Positions 23,271 through 36,725 are shown, numbered from the stretch's first letter. The stretch is 64,000 bases of DNA from Cardinalis cardinalis (GCA_014549065.1 JACDOX010000154.1:1057325-1121324), one strand, 5' to 3'. Numbers and translations: made by a program. Notes: generated from the sequence alone by a model not told the origin.

Positions 23271-24439
23271 TNCTTCACAACCAACCTGACTTGTCTGAAA
23301 GCGAGAAAACAGTAATCAGAAAATAGCCAGGAAAATCTGATGCTGCAGTTTAAATCCCNGCTCCAAGAAGAGGGATCCAGCTGACATCATAACCACCAAA
23401 AACACAGGCTTCCAACAGAAATGTTCCTGTCCCTCATCAGTGTCCCTCATCAGGAATTTATTTATTGCATGATTTTACAATTTCTACCTTCTCAAGTTGT
23501 CCTTACTCAGGTAAATAATATGTTTTTCATCTGAGTTCCAANTATTGAAAGACCCAGAAAAGTGATGTTGGAATTCCTTTCCAAAGCTGCACATCTCCTT
23601 CCACTGTTGGTAGAGGAAGCACATGCAAAGAACCCAGACCAGACTCTTTGAGGGAGAGAAAGTTAAGTGGGATTAATCCCTCTTTTGACTTCTCTCCCCA
23701 CTCCAAATGGGTGGTAAGTAAATATGCAGTACTCAGGTGGGAAAGGCTGCAGAACTTCTTAAAAGGAATGTCTTATACAAAAACCACCAAGCATATTTTG
23801 AAAATTGCATCTGCAATCCTTAACAAAATGCAGTCCCCGCCAGAGGTTGGAGGAGGTTTGATGAACATTGCGAGCTCAAAGGAGACAAGGCGAAATGTTT
23901 TATCAGAGTTCTTCCATCTCTGCCTCCCTTTAGATTTTACTCTGGACGTTTGAGGGACTTTTAGTAGCAGCAGGAGTCTAACACAAGAGTGGGATGCCCT
24001 TGGTTGTTTCAGTCACTGTGTTTTAGTTCTGTCAGACGCTACATCCTCCCAGCAGATTTCTGCAGTCAGCTCCACCACTGCCCCTCAGCTCCTCCTTGCC
24101 AGTTCTGTAGGAATTCCATGTAGGATTCCCTCCTTTCCCACAGCACACCTTCACCTTGTCCTGAGGAGCTTTTCCCCATGGAAAACCTGCACCTGGGTTT
24201 CACAACTTTTAAACACTACCTGCTTTTTGAGGAGAGCCTGGCTCTGCTGGTGGGATCTACCCAGCACTGGGGGAGCCCGTAGCAGTACAGCTCATGGAAA
24301 AGTAAAAAGTTTGACAAAATCCCTGGTCAGGAAGAATTCATCTCTTTAAATAGGAAAGTTCTCATCACAGAACCTTCTCTACCCTAGTCTTTAATTAACA
24401 AGACATTCCTCTGGAAGCTTGATGGGCCCCTGGAAGAAC

Positions 24440-24495
24440 AATCCAAGCATGGAGGCCTGTGGTAAGCCAAGAATCCAAGCATGGAGGCCCGTGGT
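24440..24495. repeat. Local tandem duplication, 24-bp motif
   Basis: The motif 'aatccaagcatggaggcc' followed by 'tgtggt' or 'cgtggt' occurs at 24440-24463 and 24472-24495. One base differs, and 8 bases lie between the copies. Confidence 0.9.
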
Positions 24496-25329
24496 GTTGC
24501 GTGGTGCCCCACAGCAGAAGGGATTTCTTTATGATCATCTTTCTAAAGCAGAAATCCCTTTAACAAACTAATTCAACAAAAAAACCTGCAACCTTGTCAA
24601 AGGAAAANCACCACTCCTCCCAAACTCTGAGCAACAAGGCAGTGAAGCAGAAGCCTAACTACAAAAGGCTGTAAAGTCAGGAATTCCATGAAAACTTCAT
24701 GGCCTGCCCAGAAAATACTTGGACAATTAAAGCCCAAGCTTTCAAGCTGGAAGAGTGGTGGAAATTAGATAAGCCAAGTTGCTTCTATCAAACTATGTCA
24801 AGGTTTAGGATCTGAGGCTGTGAAGCTTTTTGAGAGGGGTAGGCTTTGATTATTCCAGGAAAATGAAGATCTCTACTTTTTACAGTGATTTTGCCCCTTG
24901 GTGTTAATGTCTGAACTCCTCTGATGAATTGCAGATGGAAGAAGGACAGCAGGAATGTTGCCTCATTCCTACACAAAGGAATTTGCTGCAGGAGTAGTGA
25001 AAATGGCCTGTGATCTCTACATTGTGTTAGAGGATCACCCCTGTCTCCTTGTGTAGTCACTGGAAGGAAATTGGCATTTCCAGAGCTTGATTGATCTCTC
25101 CTGCTTTAGATATCTCTGCTAAGAGGGGTGAGTGTTCTTCTCCAAGAATCAAAGACAAAGTTGAGCAGCACTAGTTAGAGTTTGGGGAGTTAACTTTTAG
25201 TTATCTAAGTCAGATAAAGTGAATTTTACCAGCAATATTCAGTCTTAAACATTTGTGGAGGTTTGGATTTTTTAAAGTACCGACACATTATTCCATCCTG
25301 AATTTATTCATCCACATTGGAGCAACAGC

Positions 25330-25369
25330 CATCTTAAGTTTGTTCATTTCATCTTAAGTTCCTTCATTT
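25330..25369. repeat. Tandem 20-bp duplication
   Basis: Two adjacent 20-base units, 'catcttaagtttgttcattt' and 'catcttaagttccttcattt', differing at two positions. Confidence 0.9.
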
Positions 25370-25997
25370 CATGCCAGGGCAACAGAGCTGCTTTTCCCCA
25401 GTGTTGTCAGCACAGTTCCTCTCATCCCACTGCACCTGTAATTGTTTCCCCACTTGGGTCTCCCATCTGCAGCCCTGGCCANTGGCTTTGGGAACTCAAC
25501 ACCCCTTGTTCTTTGAGTCATGCAATGGTTGCTGGAGCATCCCACAGAGTCCAGATTCCAGAGAGATGTTCACAAAGAAATCAGCAGGATCTGTGCTTTA
25601 TGGAACATGGGAAATGTCTCAGCTCACTGACATTAATCCTCTAAAATCTCTTTGGAAGGTGGAAAAAAATGATGCCACTTGTTCTGCCAGAGAAAAGATG
25701 TCAGCTTTGTGCAAGANATGTGGGTACACAGAAGGATTCCTTCTTCAAAACTAAGGTACCAGACATGGCAGTTCAAGCCTCTGAATTGTTTTTACATGTT
25801 AAAATTAAGTGGAGCTGCAGGACCTTGCAGTGTCCCTTCGGAGGGGCTTGGCAAGCTGATCTTGTTCAAGTTTATCTGAATTCCCAAAATGAGCAAAATT
25901 GGCTGTGGCCAAGTCTGGACAGAAGACCAAGACTGAAAGNAGCTTGAGATTTTCAGCAGGTGATACTTCTCTACTGATACCTTGAACTGGGGAAGAA

Positions 25998-26039
25998 GAT
26001 GAAAATGAAGTTGTTTGGGATGAAAATGAGATTGTTTGG
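25998..26039. repeat. Tandem 21-bp duplication
   Basis: Two adjacent 21-base units built on 'gatgaaaatga' and 'ttgtttgg', at 25998-26018 and 26019-26039, differing at two positions. Confidence 0.9.
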
Positions 26040-29000
26040 AGGTGCTGCTGTATAATTACGGTGTTAAGTGGCCATTAAGGTTCCAATGAGATCTTTTACA
26101 GAAATCAAACTTTTAAATATTATCAACTTGAGCCACAGTGTTAAAAGTGAGAAGTTCTTTTCCTCCCATAAAGATTGGAGGAAACAGGAGATCACCTTGA
26201 CAGGTGAGCAGTCTGCAGGGCACANTTTAAAAATTGATTTGATCTTGGGACACTGGGAGCCTCATTATCTGAACAAACAGAGATCGATGCCTGTGTTTGA
26301 GTTGGTATCTCGGACTCCTTCTAAAGTCAAGACAGATGCAGACATTTTTAGGTCATGATTCACCTGACAAAGTGCAGGCAGCTGCTTTACAATGACAGGA
26401 ATTGCATCCAAGAAAGGCACATTCCTTCCTAAATGTGGCATCCATTCATTAATCTACACAAGTGGGACAACCACGCTGTAAATGTCTAAAATTGGGTGAG
26501 TCAAATTTCACCTTCATTGCAAAGTTATTCATTTTCACTTTTTTTTTTTTTTTTTGCCTCCCAGAGCAGCCAGGATGTCATGGAGCAAACACAAATCTCG
26601 AGGACCAATCCTATTTCTAGGGGGACAGTCAGAAACCTTAAAACTTGAGAGATTCCTACTGCAGCTCTATGGGAGACCTTTTCTGGATAAGGAGCAAGGG
26701 GAAGAAATAAAATTGCCCTGGAAGAATGCAGGGAATTATTATCTTGCCTCACACACCCATCTAAGGTGTACAGGGGTGACAAATAGTCATGGGAATGTAG
26801 ATGAAAGATATCCTAATAATGAACAGAAAACAAACCATATGCTAAAAACTTCTGTTGCTGCTGCTAAGAGAAATTTTCAAACAGCTGGGTATTCTCCCAG
26901 TGTTCNACAATGATCCTAAAATCCTATCGTGATAACCAGGCCTGGACACACCTGGGGANGGACGTCTGGCTGCTAAAGATCCCAAAGCCTGCAGGTTTAA
27001 GGGATTTATCTTCTGGAACTCCTCATGTAGCTAAATAAATTATAAATGTAGCCATGGTATGTGAAAACAACCAGATTTCAATCATTGTTTAAATATTTCC
27101 AGACTATACCAAATGAGAAATGAGCACAGAATAGTTTCTTTAAATACCTGGTATAGTTTTTCATACCAGATTGATTCCAACTTTTTTACTTCATACAAAC
27201 CAGGTTCTTCTTTTCCTGGGAAAGGAACTGAGCTGCTCAAATAAAGGGTTACAGGTGGTTTCCTGCTGTTTGAATTACCAAAATCTGGCTGATGTGGATG
27301 GAGGTTGCTCTTGTCATAAGAAAATTCAAATACATTTGTTTTTTCTGATAAAATGTGACATTTTTATAGAAAACCCTAATATTGCAAAAGCATCTGATGC
27401 ACTCAAGACAAGACCTGATGGAGCCAGCACAGAAGGGATCCAGAGAGTTGTGCAGCCAAATCTGATTTACCAAATTTGTGGACTTTTAACCCAATCTGAA
27501 GTTGCAAACACCTCCCCAGTCCTCACTTGATGCAAATTGTTTCAGTGCTCAAGGCTGTGTTTTAAGAAAGCCCAAGGCTAAGTTCTTAGAGTGAGCATCA
27601 GCGCTGGGGAATCAGATCCCCCATCAGATTTGGGGAAGAAAATGAAGAATTATATTTTAAGTCAGTTTTGGACTGTGGGAAAGACAGAAAAAAATAGCCA
27701 NTAAAACTCCCCCTAGCCTGAAAAATGAGGAATTATTACTGGAAAATGCAGCCAGCTCTGAAGGTGCTGAATTCTGTAGAAATATCTCNCTTATTAAAGG
27801 GAAATGAACATAAGCACAGCACTATTAAAACTCAGGCAGCACTGTGGAGTCGTTATTTTTTTAAAAAAGCAAATGTAACAAGGCCATATGCTGTCCTTGA
27901 GGCTCTGCTGGCAGCATAACAAAGGGAAGGCATGGACCAAAAAAATTCTGGGCTCTTCTTGGAACATTCTGATCCCCTCAGCTCCCACAGAAAGCAGGGA
28001 TGGTATTTTGGGACTTAATAAGAAACCTTTGGCACCTTGCAAAGTTGAAGCCTCTTGCTTTGGTGTGGGATAAGAACAGGGTGCAAGTCAGAAGGATGAA
28101 ATGGGTCACAAAAGTTTGTTAACAATAGAATGACAACACTGGGATAAAATCCATTTTTAGACATTTCTGAGCACTTTCCAGTCACGTTTTGGGATCTGGC
28201 ATAGTCTGAGGTGATACAAGAGGCATGGTTTGAAGGGGGAGGTATTTTAATAATAAAATATATATTTCTTGTAAAAGATACGACCTCTTCCCCAAACCTT
28301 GGCTCTCTCTTATTAAGCAGGAACTTGTTTTCAGGTTCAGTCTGATACCACCTCCTCTTGACTTTTGCACTGTTGCTTGTCATGACATTGAACCAAAAGC
28401 TGATAGGGTTTGTGGTGACTTTATCCATAATAAATGTTAAAAATCACTGCGACAGTGGTTCTTTCTCCCTGTGACAGTGTCCCTGAGCCCCCACACAAGG
28501 GTGCCCACAACCAAAATTGTCTCCAGACCTGCTGCTAAATCCTCACGTGGGGGAATCTCTGGGTCAATATTCACTGACTGCAGCCAAAACTGTGCCAAGN
28601 ACTGAAAAACTTTTGATGACTGAGTGCCAGATCCTGCTCTGTGTAGTTCATTAGTGTGAGTGGAGACAAGGAATGCAATAGGAATGGGAGAATAATCTGG
28701 GTGTCTTATTTAGTGTAGAGTTTTTGCCACTTCAAAGCACATCCAAAATGTTACTCAGCCCTTCATCTTGCATCTCAGGGATGNTGATGAAGAGACCCTA
28801 AACAATTCCATCAGGGAAGGAGTTTGGTTGCTCATCTTGAAGACTGAGCTTGGCTGGGCAGTGAAAGTCTCATCTGGTGCTCAGGAAGAGCTGTACCAAA
28901 TTCCCTGCCAAGTGATGTCAGCGGGGCTGAGCTAATGATCCAAAGAGGGACTGGCACCAAGAGCTGAGTGTCCTCACAGCCAATGCCATTAACACCTCAC

Positions 29001-32000
29001 AAAAGTCACTCAGGGGGCATGTTCAAGACTGGAGCCAGCCTCGGAGATGGGCAGGCTCCCTGAGGAGGAGGAAGATCATCCTTTGAGCTTCAACCAGCCT
29101 GACACCTCCCCCTGGCATACCTAGTCCAGGCCAGGCAGGACTGTGTGTTGATGGTGTGACTGCTTTGGTGAGTGCAGGCTCGTTCTCCTCAGCTTCAAGA
29201 TGATCCATCACNTTTTTGAACAATTAGCTTTTCCTGACAGGAGAATGAACATAATTCACAGTTGCCCCATCAGGCATTTTGTCCTCAGCCTCCTTTGCTG
29301 AGTCTGTATTTCAGAGGAGAGTTTCACTGGGCAAAAATTGCAGCATTTTTTCTATATATTTTAAGCTCTGGTATCTTTTGTAGGATCTTCTGATGGTGCA
29401 GTGATCTGTCCTTCCTCATGAGAGCCTGGGCATGTCCTGATGCCCAACCCTACAGCCATGAAGGGACCCTCAAACCANGGTTTTACTCTCATGTCTTGGA
29501 CAAAATTCTGTTTCTTGACTTGAGCTGAGGAGTGAGTCAGCCAAATCTGACTCTGTGCAGGGCCTTGTGCCTCCAAACCTCAGGAGTAGCAGAGAGGAAA
29601 CAGAACTGAGTCCTGCAGCCTCTCACTGCTCTGCTGCCTAAAGGATCTCAGGAAAAACCTTGATCCAAATCAAATGAATCTTGGTTTCTGTAAGAGCTCC
29701 ACGGTCAGAACCTGCTCAACATTTTACCCAAACCTTCTCTTTAGTAGGTGAGACGGCAGAAGACATTCCCAGTGTTGTTATANCCACTTGTTATATCCCA
29801 TCTGTCATGCAGCAGGCAACACAGAGGCAATTCCTGCTCNAACAGCACACCCTGCTCACTGATGGCCTCCTAGGCCAGGACAAAAGCTGGGTCAGCTCCA
29901 CTGAAGCTTTCCCACATTTAGCAAGGGCTGGAATAAGAGGAAAATTTTGCTCAGGAGCCAGCTTCCAAAACAAAGGGATCTTTAGAGAAATGAACAGTCC
30001 TGAAACATGGAAAGGAGCAGATAGCCCAGCAGTGAGCATGAAGCTCTTCCACAGAGATGGAAGAGACACNGGAAGATTCTCAAAAAAGCAAAGCTGATGC
30101 TCCAGAGGGACCTAAAAACTCAAAGCTGCCATTAGGAAATCATTACAATATGACCACAGTAACATGCCAACCAGCTGGGAGAAGGAAATGCTTCCATGAC
30201 CAAAACCAAAGGCATCCCATCAGCACCAGTGGAAANAATTGTGGAAATAAGGGAAGAAAACCTGAGCTCCCTCCAAAGAGATGAATGAGAAGGAATGCTG
30301 AAGAGTTCCCCAGTTCATCAAACCACCACCAGCCCTCTGAACGCCTGAGGACATTGTTAATGCTGCTTCAGACATGAGGTTCATCCAGCACCTGCAGCTC
30401 TGGAGGGCAGAGAGGATCCACCAGGAACCTCATTAACATTAATTAGTGTGACCCAATCAGATCCACCAGTGATTCCATGACCTGGTCCTGCCCAGAGCAC
30501 ATTTCACTGCAGATGAGAGAAAAGCCAGGNTGTCCCCTCCATTTACTGGACAGACTCTTTGCCACTCAACTAAAAGGGGACCTTTTTGACTTCACAGCAG
30601 GGATTGAAGGCAATAACCACAAAGCACAAAATCCAACCCTATTTCTGAAGCAAATAAAGAACAAATAAGGCCAGGAATTCCATGTGATTTCTGAGCAGAA
30701 ATGAAACAGCTGCATCTCTCCCTTCTGCCTAATGCAAGATGATTAATGAACAGATTGAAAGGATTGTGTATTTTATGTCAAAATTTGGGGATTATAATAG
30801 GCAAAGATTGAACTACCATAATGGACCCTCAATCAAATTATAGCAGTTTAACAATAAATTGTGCTTTTTGGTATCTCAAGCTCTTCTCAAACTTCAGGAA
30901 GTCTCATTATCTCAAAATAAACCTTTCAAAAAGCTCAGTAGAATGACAAAATGCCCAAATTCAAACACACACATTGGAAGCATACTTTTCATATAGGTAT
31001 TTTTCTCATTGTTAGATTAATTCTTTTTCCAATTCAACTCCAACCTGTAATTCCATCTGCTATACAACTTCATGAACACATCTGTATTTCATTCCAGATA
31101 GACAAAATACTACACCATAAAAATAGAAATAGGTGGAAACAGGCAACAAAAATAATCAAACTAAACCAAAGAACAAGCCAGATTTGTACAGACACCAGAT
31201 CAGAATGAGGAAAAAAATGCTGTTTGTACTGAGCAATTGTGCCAGTTTTAGAGAGAGGACTATACAGAAGGCGTCTCCTGAAACCCAGTCTAAATCTGTG
31301 CTTTGCAGTCCTGTCTTGTGCTTTAAGTGAAACCCAACAGCATTTTCTCAACTGAGATTTATTCACCTTTGGGTTTCATTTCCTGCTTCTTTCTTTATTT
31401 ACTTTTTCCTTTCTAAATTTTTTAATTTTGTAAAATATTTTTATTTCCTAATGGAACAGTTGGATTTATATTCAGTAATAATTCTTCTCCTTGCTCTTAA
31501 AAAAAATATGCCATATTCCATTTGTGTCCAATTCTTTCTGGTCACTAATTATTTGTTTTCTTTGACAAAGCAGTGGGGAAAAAAATGTGACTTTCCCCAC
31601 AGTCTGGTGGGAAGAAAACTGAGAGGATTCCCTCATTTCACTTCCAGTAAAGTGAGTTACCTGTAAATATTTCCTAACCAAACTAAGAATCCCAGTATTT
31701 GGGGCTTGGTGCTTTTTTTCATTTTCTAATTCCAGCCTGTGGGAGCGTTGGGGGCATTGAAAAGGATTGCTCTGGACAGTTGTTTCCTCACATTTCTGGC
31801 TGGAGGATCAAGCTGTGAGGGTCCTAGAAAGGCTTTCCTGGGAATAAACAATTGAGAGGTCCCATCTACCTCAACAGCCTTCTCTAATGCTCCTCCCCAC
31901 ACTGCAGGACTCAGCCAGAATTTCAGTGCCAGATGTTGGTCATTGTGGTGTTCCTGGCTCCAGGGTCCAAGGACATTTTCCACCAGATAAGCACAGGGCA

Positions 32001-32539
32001 AAGTCTTCCTCACTTTACCAGGAGCTCCCATATTCCTCACCCCTTCCATTGCTGGAGCATGAGGAACTGTGTGGCTCAGAATGATGCACATGACCAAAAA
32101 ACGAGGGTTTTTCACTTCCCAGGGTATTTGTGCTCTGGCCATGGGAATTTGGCTTCAGCCCATCAGGGTGAGATATCCAAGGTGAGCCTCAAATCCTCAA
32201 TTCCAGCCATGGTGAAGGAGGTGCAGCCCACGTGCCTTAGCCAAGTGGTGATTTGTCCCGGGGAACTCTTTGTCTCTCTCCACTCCCACAGAAAGGACCT
32301 GAATTAGTGACTCTGGGTCAGTGGCTGCCATTAGATGGACAAATCCTTAATGATTGTGGTCCCATGGCTCAGGAAAGTGCCACATTCCAATTATTTCATA
32401 TAATGGACCCCCTCTTCACCCAAATGGAAAGAGATGAACATATTTTTCCTCCATCAGCCCTAAAAGCNCCTCTTTGTCAGCTTCCTCTCTGTCTCCTGCC
32501 GAATTCAGTCTTCAGATCAGACAAACCAAAATTGAAAGA

Positions 32540-33110
32540 TCAGGACTGCAAATAATTTTCTTTCAATTTTGCTGTTTGATTCCAGTTACAAACAGTCTGT
32601 ATTTGGGGAAAAGAAAAAAAGTAAATTCATGTTTGACAATTCTGGTGTCTATCTCACATCTCAAAAACATCACTTCAATGGAAAAGGAACAGAAATAATA
32701 ACCATTCACTCATGAACACAATATCAATTCCAGTGTACAGGAAAATAGGATCCAGACAGGATTTTACAACTAAGAAGGAAACATTACAATAAAGATTATG
32801 ACATTTTATGAATATTCGTGTTATAGCTTTGAGCTTTATTGCAAAGCAAAAAATATATATTTGTATATATATATATATATTTTTATCTACATATCACCTC
32901 TGACATTGTATACAACACTAAATCACAAGAAATCAAAGAAATCATAGTGAGGTAGATACAAAACAAAGGGATGGTGAAGAATCCAGCTGCTAAATTTGGC
33001 TTAACGCAACTGTCATTAACATCTGTATATCCACCACAGCAGTGAGCTTTGATTCACAGCTTGATCAATGGATCCTACTAACATTGATACTGATATTAGA
33101 GCCCATTTAG
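32540..33110 (-). other. AT-rich UTR-like block
   Basis: AT-rich sequence with a (TA)n tract at 32851-32884 and long runs without GC, resembling UTR sequence. No repeat family or coding frame recognised. The likely strand is assumed from its similarity in texture to the other blocks downstream of XKR6, and is uncertain. Confidence 0.25.
32851..32884. repeat. TA microsatellite
   Basis: Imperfect (TA)n: 'aaatatatatttgtatatat' continuing as pure TA to about 32880, then TTTT. Confidence 0.85.
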
Positions 33111-33352
33111 GAATGATGCCATTTGGGGAATGGGGAGGAAAATAAATCAGAAGCGTTTCCTACAAACCAGTTGTCTCCGAGGGAAAATTTTCCATTGATT
33201 TTTCGTGACTTTTAATGTTGATAAAACAGCTCTGAGAAATAGCCTGTGATCTAGGGGTACTGGTAGTGCCTGAGGGAGGACTCTCCAGCAGGGGAATCTA
33301 CTGGGGTTGAACATAATCAAAAGCAAAATAAATCATTCTCCCTTCCTTTCAG

Positions 33353-33515
33353 GTGGCTGAGAGGAAACAGCACACCCAGGAATGCTGGAGGCTGCATCCA
33401 CAAAAGTCTGCTTGGGAATATCGGCTTGGACTTGTTGATGACGGCCAACCAAACAAGGCTTCAGAAGAAGGGCAGCCCCTGGATGGATCCTGCTGCTCTT
33501 TTCAGGCAGCAGCAG
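33353..33515 (+). other. Candidate exon, plus strand
   Basis: Bounded by a strong acceptor, with the pyrimidine tract 'tcattctcccttcctttcag' ending at 33352, and a near-consensus donor, CAG at the exon end followed by GTACGT from 33516. The 163-bp interval is open in two of three plus-strand frames, but neither matches a family I recognise. It lies opposite to the transcription direction of XKR6, so it could belong to an antisense or independent long non-coding RNA. No second exon, promoter or poly(A) site was linked to it. Chance pairs of good splice sites do occur in 64 kb. Confidence 0.25.
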
Positions 33516-35804
33516 GTACGTGGCAAGAAAATTGGTGCCACTGAAGTGACCGGCACTGGTGGGACCGGTGCTGGCACCTGGTGGGGTCTGGCTGCTTGCT
33601 CTGCATTCCCACAAGGAGACTTGTTAAGGCACCTGGATGACTGGGGCTCTATAGGTATTTCTCAGCACAATATCCCAGAATGGATTTGGGACAGCCTTGG
33701 GCTTTTAAATTTAGTCTGTCAACCCAGGACAACATGTACCTGGTGCTTCCTGCCATGAGTGGAAAGACAGATATGAGAAGCTGTGGGTTTAATGTTAGCC
33801 AGGGGGAACCAGGCTGGATCCAGGAAAAGATTTCCAATGTGTTTTCAGCACAGGGATGTTTGGTAAAAGTTCTTTAGGCCATTGGACCACCTTCATCCAT
33901 GGGGTGGCATGTGCAGCAGAATATAGATATGGCACCCTCATATTCAGGAGCCATGAATTATCAGTGGTGTAAGGAGCTCTCAGTGCTCTATATGCAACAC
34001 AGACAAAAGCAAGTTGGATTTTCTGGACTAGGGAGACCCTTTGCTGCTGCTCAAACATCTCCTAATCTTCTTGCAAAGGGAGGAAGTAAAAGCCTGGAAG
34101 AAGCACGATTCCCCAGCTCTCCTGCAAACAGTGACAATGAGAGCTTGATTCTTCTATCATTTACAATGTCATGGCTGGATTAAAGAAAATGAGGAAGATT
34201 GACCAGAACAAATTGCAAATGAGCAAGAGGAGAAGCCAGCGTGGCTGTTACCAGCTCTCTCTGTGAATTGAACAAGTCACTGTCAGAGAATGACCTTATC
34301 CTTTAGGAAAACACACAGAAGGTTATTGCTTGCACATTCATTTCCAAGAGACTTTTTGGGAATCCCTACAGTGACCAGAAGATGGTCACAGAAAGTGTGT
34401 AGCACTTAAGAAAGTAAAATTCCCCCATTTCTTTAATTCCCCCATACCTTTAGTCCTGTCAGGGAAATGCCTGATGTGGATGTACCACTTTGGCAGGGGC
34501 TGCAGAGCCAAATTCCTGACTCCAGAGCTGTGTTGAAGGAGATAATTTGAATGCTCATTAGCAGAGTACAAAATTCTCATGAGAAGTGATGGTGGAGAGT
34601 GTCTTGGAAGCATGGCAAATCCTGTCCAGTTTGGATGGGATTCAGCTCACCTAAACATAACCAAATAAAGGCCACACAACAGATCTGAAATCAGCTGGGA
34701 TGAATCCCTACCTGGCAGTCTCCCTTGAGTATGGAATGGATCTTGATGACTCTTGATACCCAGATCTTCTGGCTGAATTAGTGGATTGGATCCCCTTCAC
34801 ATAAAGCCAAGGAACTTTGGACACACCTCCTTATCTGAGGGAATCTGTCAAAAAATGCACCCTAGTCTTGAGCTCTGGAAGCCCAAAGTGGCTTTATACT
34901 TGTCCACAAAGTGAATTTCTCCTGTTCTTTCCCAAAGACACTGATAAAGACTTGGGCTTTCATGTCACCAAAAAAAAGCTACTTGGAACTGAAACATGGG
35001 TGTGCTTTTATTGATAGTCTAAAGGGTGCCTTGCTTTGCTTTCAAGAGGCTGGATAACACAGAAAGGAAAAAAGTATTGCCAAGCATCTTCCATGCATTT
35101 CTTTTTCCTAACAGATTTTCTTGGTGAGTCATGGAACAAGCAGCTTTTGCAAGTTACTTCCTTTAAGAACTGGAGTGTTCTTAAGTATAAACTTAAAATA
35201 TTATAGCTGCAGGATTACAGATTGAGTCAAACCTACCTTCCAGGTTCCTCTGCTCACTGAATTTAGCCATTAGGAAAGTATCCTAAATTTTTTCCTTAAA
35301 ACTTTAGAAGAAACTGGGGCAGAAGATGACTCCACTTGGCCTCTCAGCACTGCATTTTCAGGAATGGAAATTCTAACTTAAAGTGAGCTGGGGCAAGGGG
35401 GGAAGTACTCTCTTTGAAAAATACTGATTAATCATGAAATTAATCATTAATACTCATTAACACAGACTGCAGATGCTGGCATCCAGCTTTTCCACTACGG
35501 TTGTTCTCAGGTAAATGTGGCTGTAACTTGGGCAGGAAGACTCACATCAAGTTCTTGGTGAGGATCCAAATGCAAGAAGATTGGTTGAAGAGGCACCTTT
35601 GATACCACAGAATGATGTGGACACTTGTGTTCCCACTGACACCTGGAAGAGGTGCCACAAATCCATTTGCTTCATCCTCCCCACTTCAGAAAGGGCCCTT
35701 TCTGTATCTACAGCTGTTCCTTGGTCACATGGAAGAACTTCACTAAGTTAGGTATCCAATGGGTTGGAAATGGGATTTCATCTGTCCCACCCCAAGAAAT
35801 TCAA
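33516..35804. other. Unassigned sequence
   Basis: No gene or repeat recognised; no ambiguous bases. Frames of 60-110 codons without domain. Confidence 0.45.
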
Positions 35805-35870
35805 GGTCACCGAATCACTGAACCACAGAATATCTCAAGTTGGAAGGCGTCCATGAGGATCCAGACCATG
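35805..35870 (-). mobile_element. Short CR1 3' end
   Basis: About 60 bases of antisense CR1 3' terminus: 'accgaatcactgaaccacag', 'aatatctcaagttggaaggc', 'gtccatgaggatcc'. The similarity stops there, so it is a severely 5'-truncated copy. Confidence 0.7.
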
Positions 35871-36139
35871 GGGTCTGTGTGCAGGGTATGGGATAAGAGC
35901 AATTGACAGCAGCAGTCCAGGATTTTGCCCTTGGCCAAGCTGTGGATGAAGAGAATCCAATAAAGGGATTTGAAGAGTGCCACCGTGGTGGGCCATGGCT
36001 CCCAAGGATGGGGAGGCCTTGAGTGGAAGGAAGAAGAAGCACAGCCAGAAGATAAAGATGAGGTGATGAGGGAAGCAGCAGTGAGCTTTGTGAACAGAAG
36101 AGAACTGGAGGACAAGGGGCAGGTTGGTGAAGAACTCAC

Positions 36140-36412
36140 CATAAACTGGCCCGAATCTCCTCCCTCCGGCACGGAGAGGGACCCCGTGGGGCGTGCCCAG
36201 GAGGACCAGGAGTGCAAAGTGCTTAAAGGCTTGGTCAGCATTGGCAACCCCCGTGTGACAGGCACAGAGAGGTGGGAGCGACGCGCTCGAAGCCGCAGGG
36301 GAGCTGGTGGTGGGCGTGGGGGGACAGGGCAGCCGCCTCTGGGGGCCGTGTGGTTTCCTGAGCTCATCGCTGGACGACCCTGTTTCCTCACCAACGGTCT
36401 CTCCGTGGTGAG
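36140..36412 (-). other. Candidate 273-nt exon, minus strand
   Basis: On the minus strand, a textbook acceptor (pyrimidine-rich 'cttttcttcccccaccccag', AG at 36414-36413) is followed by 273 nt. These end in ATG with a consensus donor GTGAGT at 36139-36134. The interval is exactly 91 codons and is GC- and CpG-rich compared with its surroundings. Two of its three frames are open throughout: one Pro/Arg/Ser-rich, the other open on past the donor with a hydrophobic stretch. Neither matches a protein that I know. Its strand is the same as XKR6, about 16.6 kb beyond the XKR6 stop, so it could be an exon of a downstream transcript. It could also be chance. Confidence 0.3.
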
Positions 36413-36639
36413 CTGGGGTGGGGGAAGAAAAGTTATCAAGACTGAATCACTGAATTCCCCCCCTCCAGGAATATTCACTGTGGATAACGGGTCGATTTTC
36501 TGCCTTTCACCTAAGGACAGGGGGAATTTTACCCAGTAGAGCCAGGCTATTTATTACAGCTGAAAGAACCACAAAACCTCTGTTTGGATGGTGTAGGTGG
36601 GTAAGATCCTGGGTTTGGATGTGTGTCTATATTATACAC

Positions 36640-36725
36640 ACCCTCATGTGGACATAGGCTATTATATATTTCTATAATATATAATATAGTATATAATACA
36701 CACACACACACGCACACGCACGTGA
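36640..36725. repeat. TA/CA compound microsatellite
   Basis: AT-rich 'ctataatatataatatagta' followed by (AC)n at about 36698-36722 with two G interruptions. Typical compound simple repeat. Confidence 0.85.

Larger units (their letters stand above)
23271..32539. other. Long gene-free, repeat-poor stretch
   Basis: Over 9 kb with no recognised coding exon and no CR1 or LTR. It contains three short local tandem duplications at 24440-24495, 25330-25369 and 25998-26039, and a T-run at about 26538-26556. Open frames are under about 140 codons and without domain. Low transposon content is compatible with intergenic DNA near a regulated neural gene. Confidence 0.4.

Noticed and set aside
35807..36478. 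223-codon minus-strand frame as a stand-alone protein.
   Set aside because: It starts at GTG and runs into a CR1 3' end. No family match. Only the splice-bounded inner part is kept as an exon candidate.
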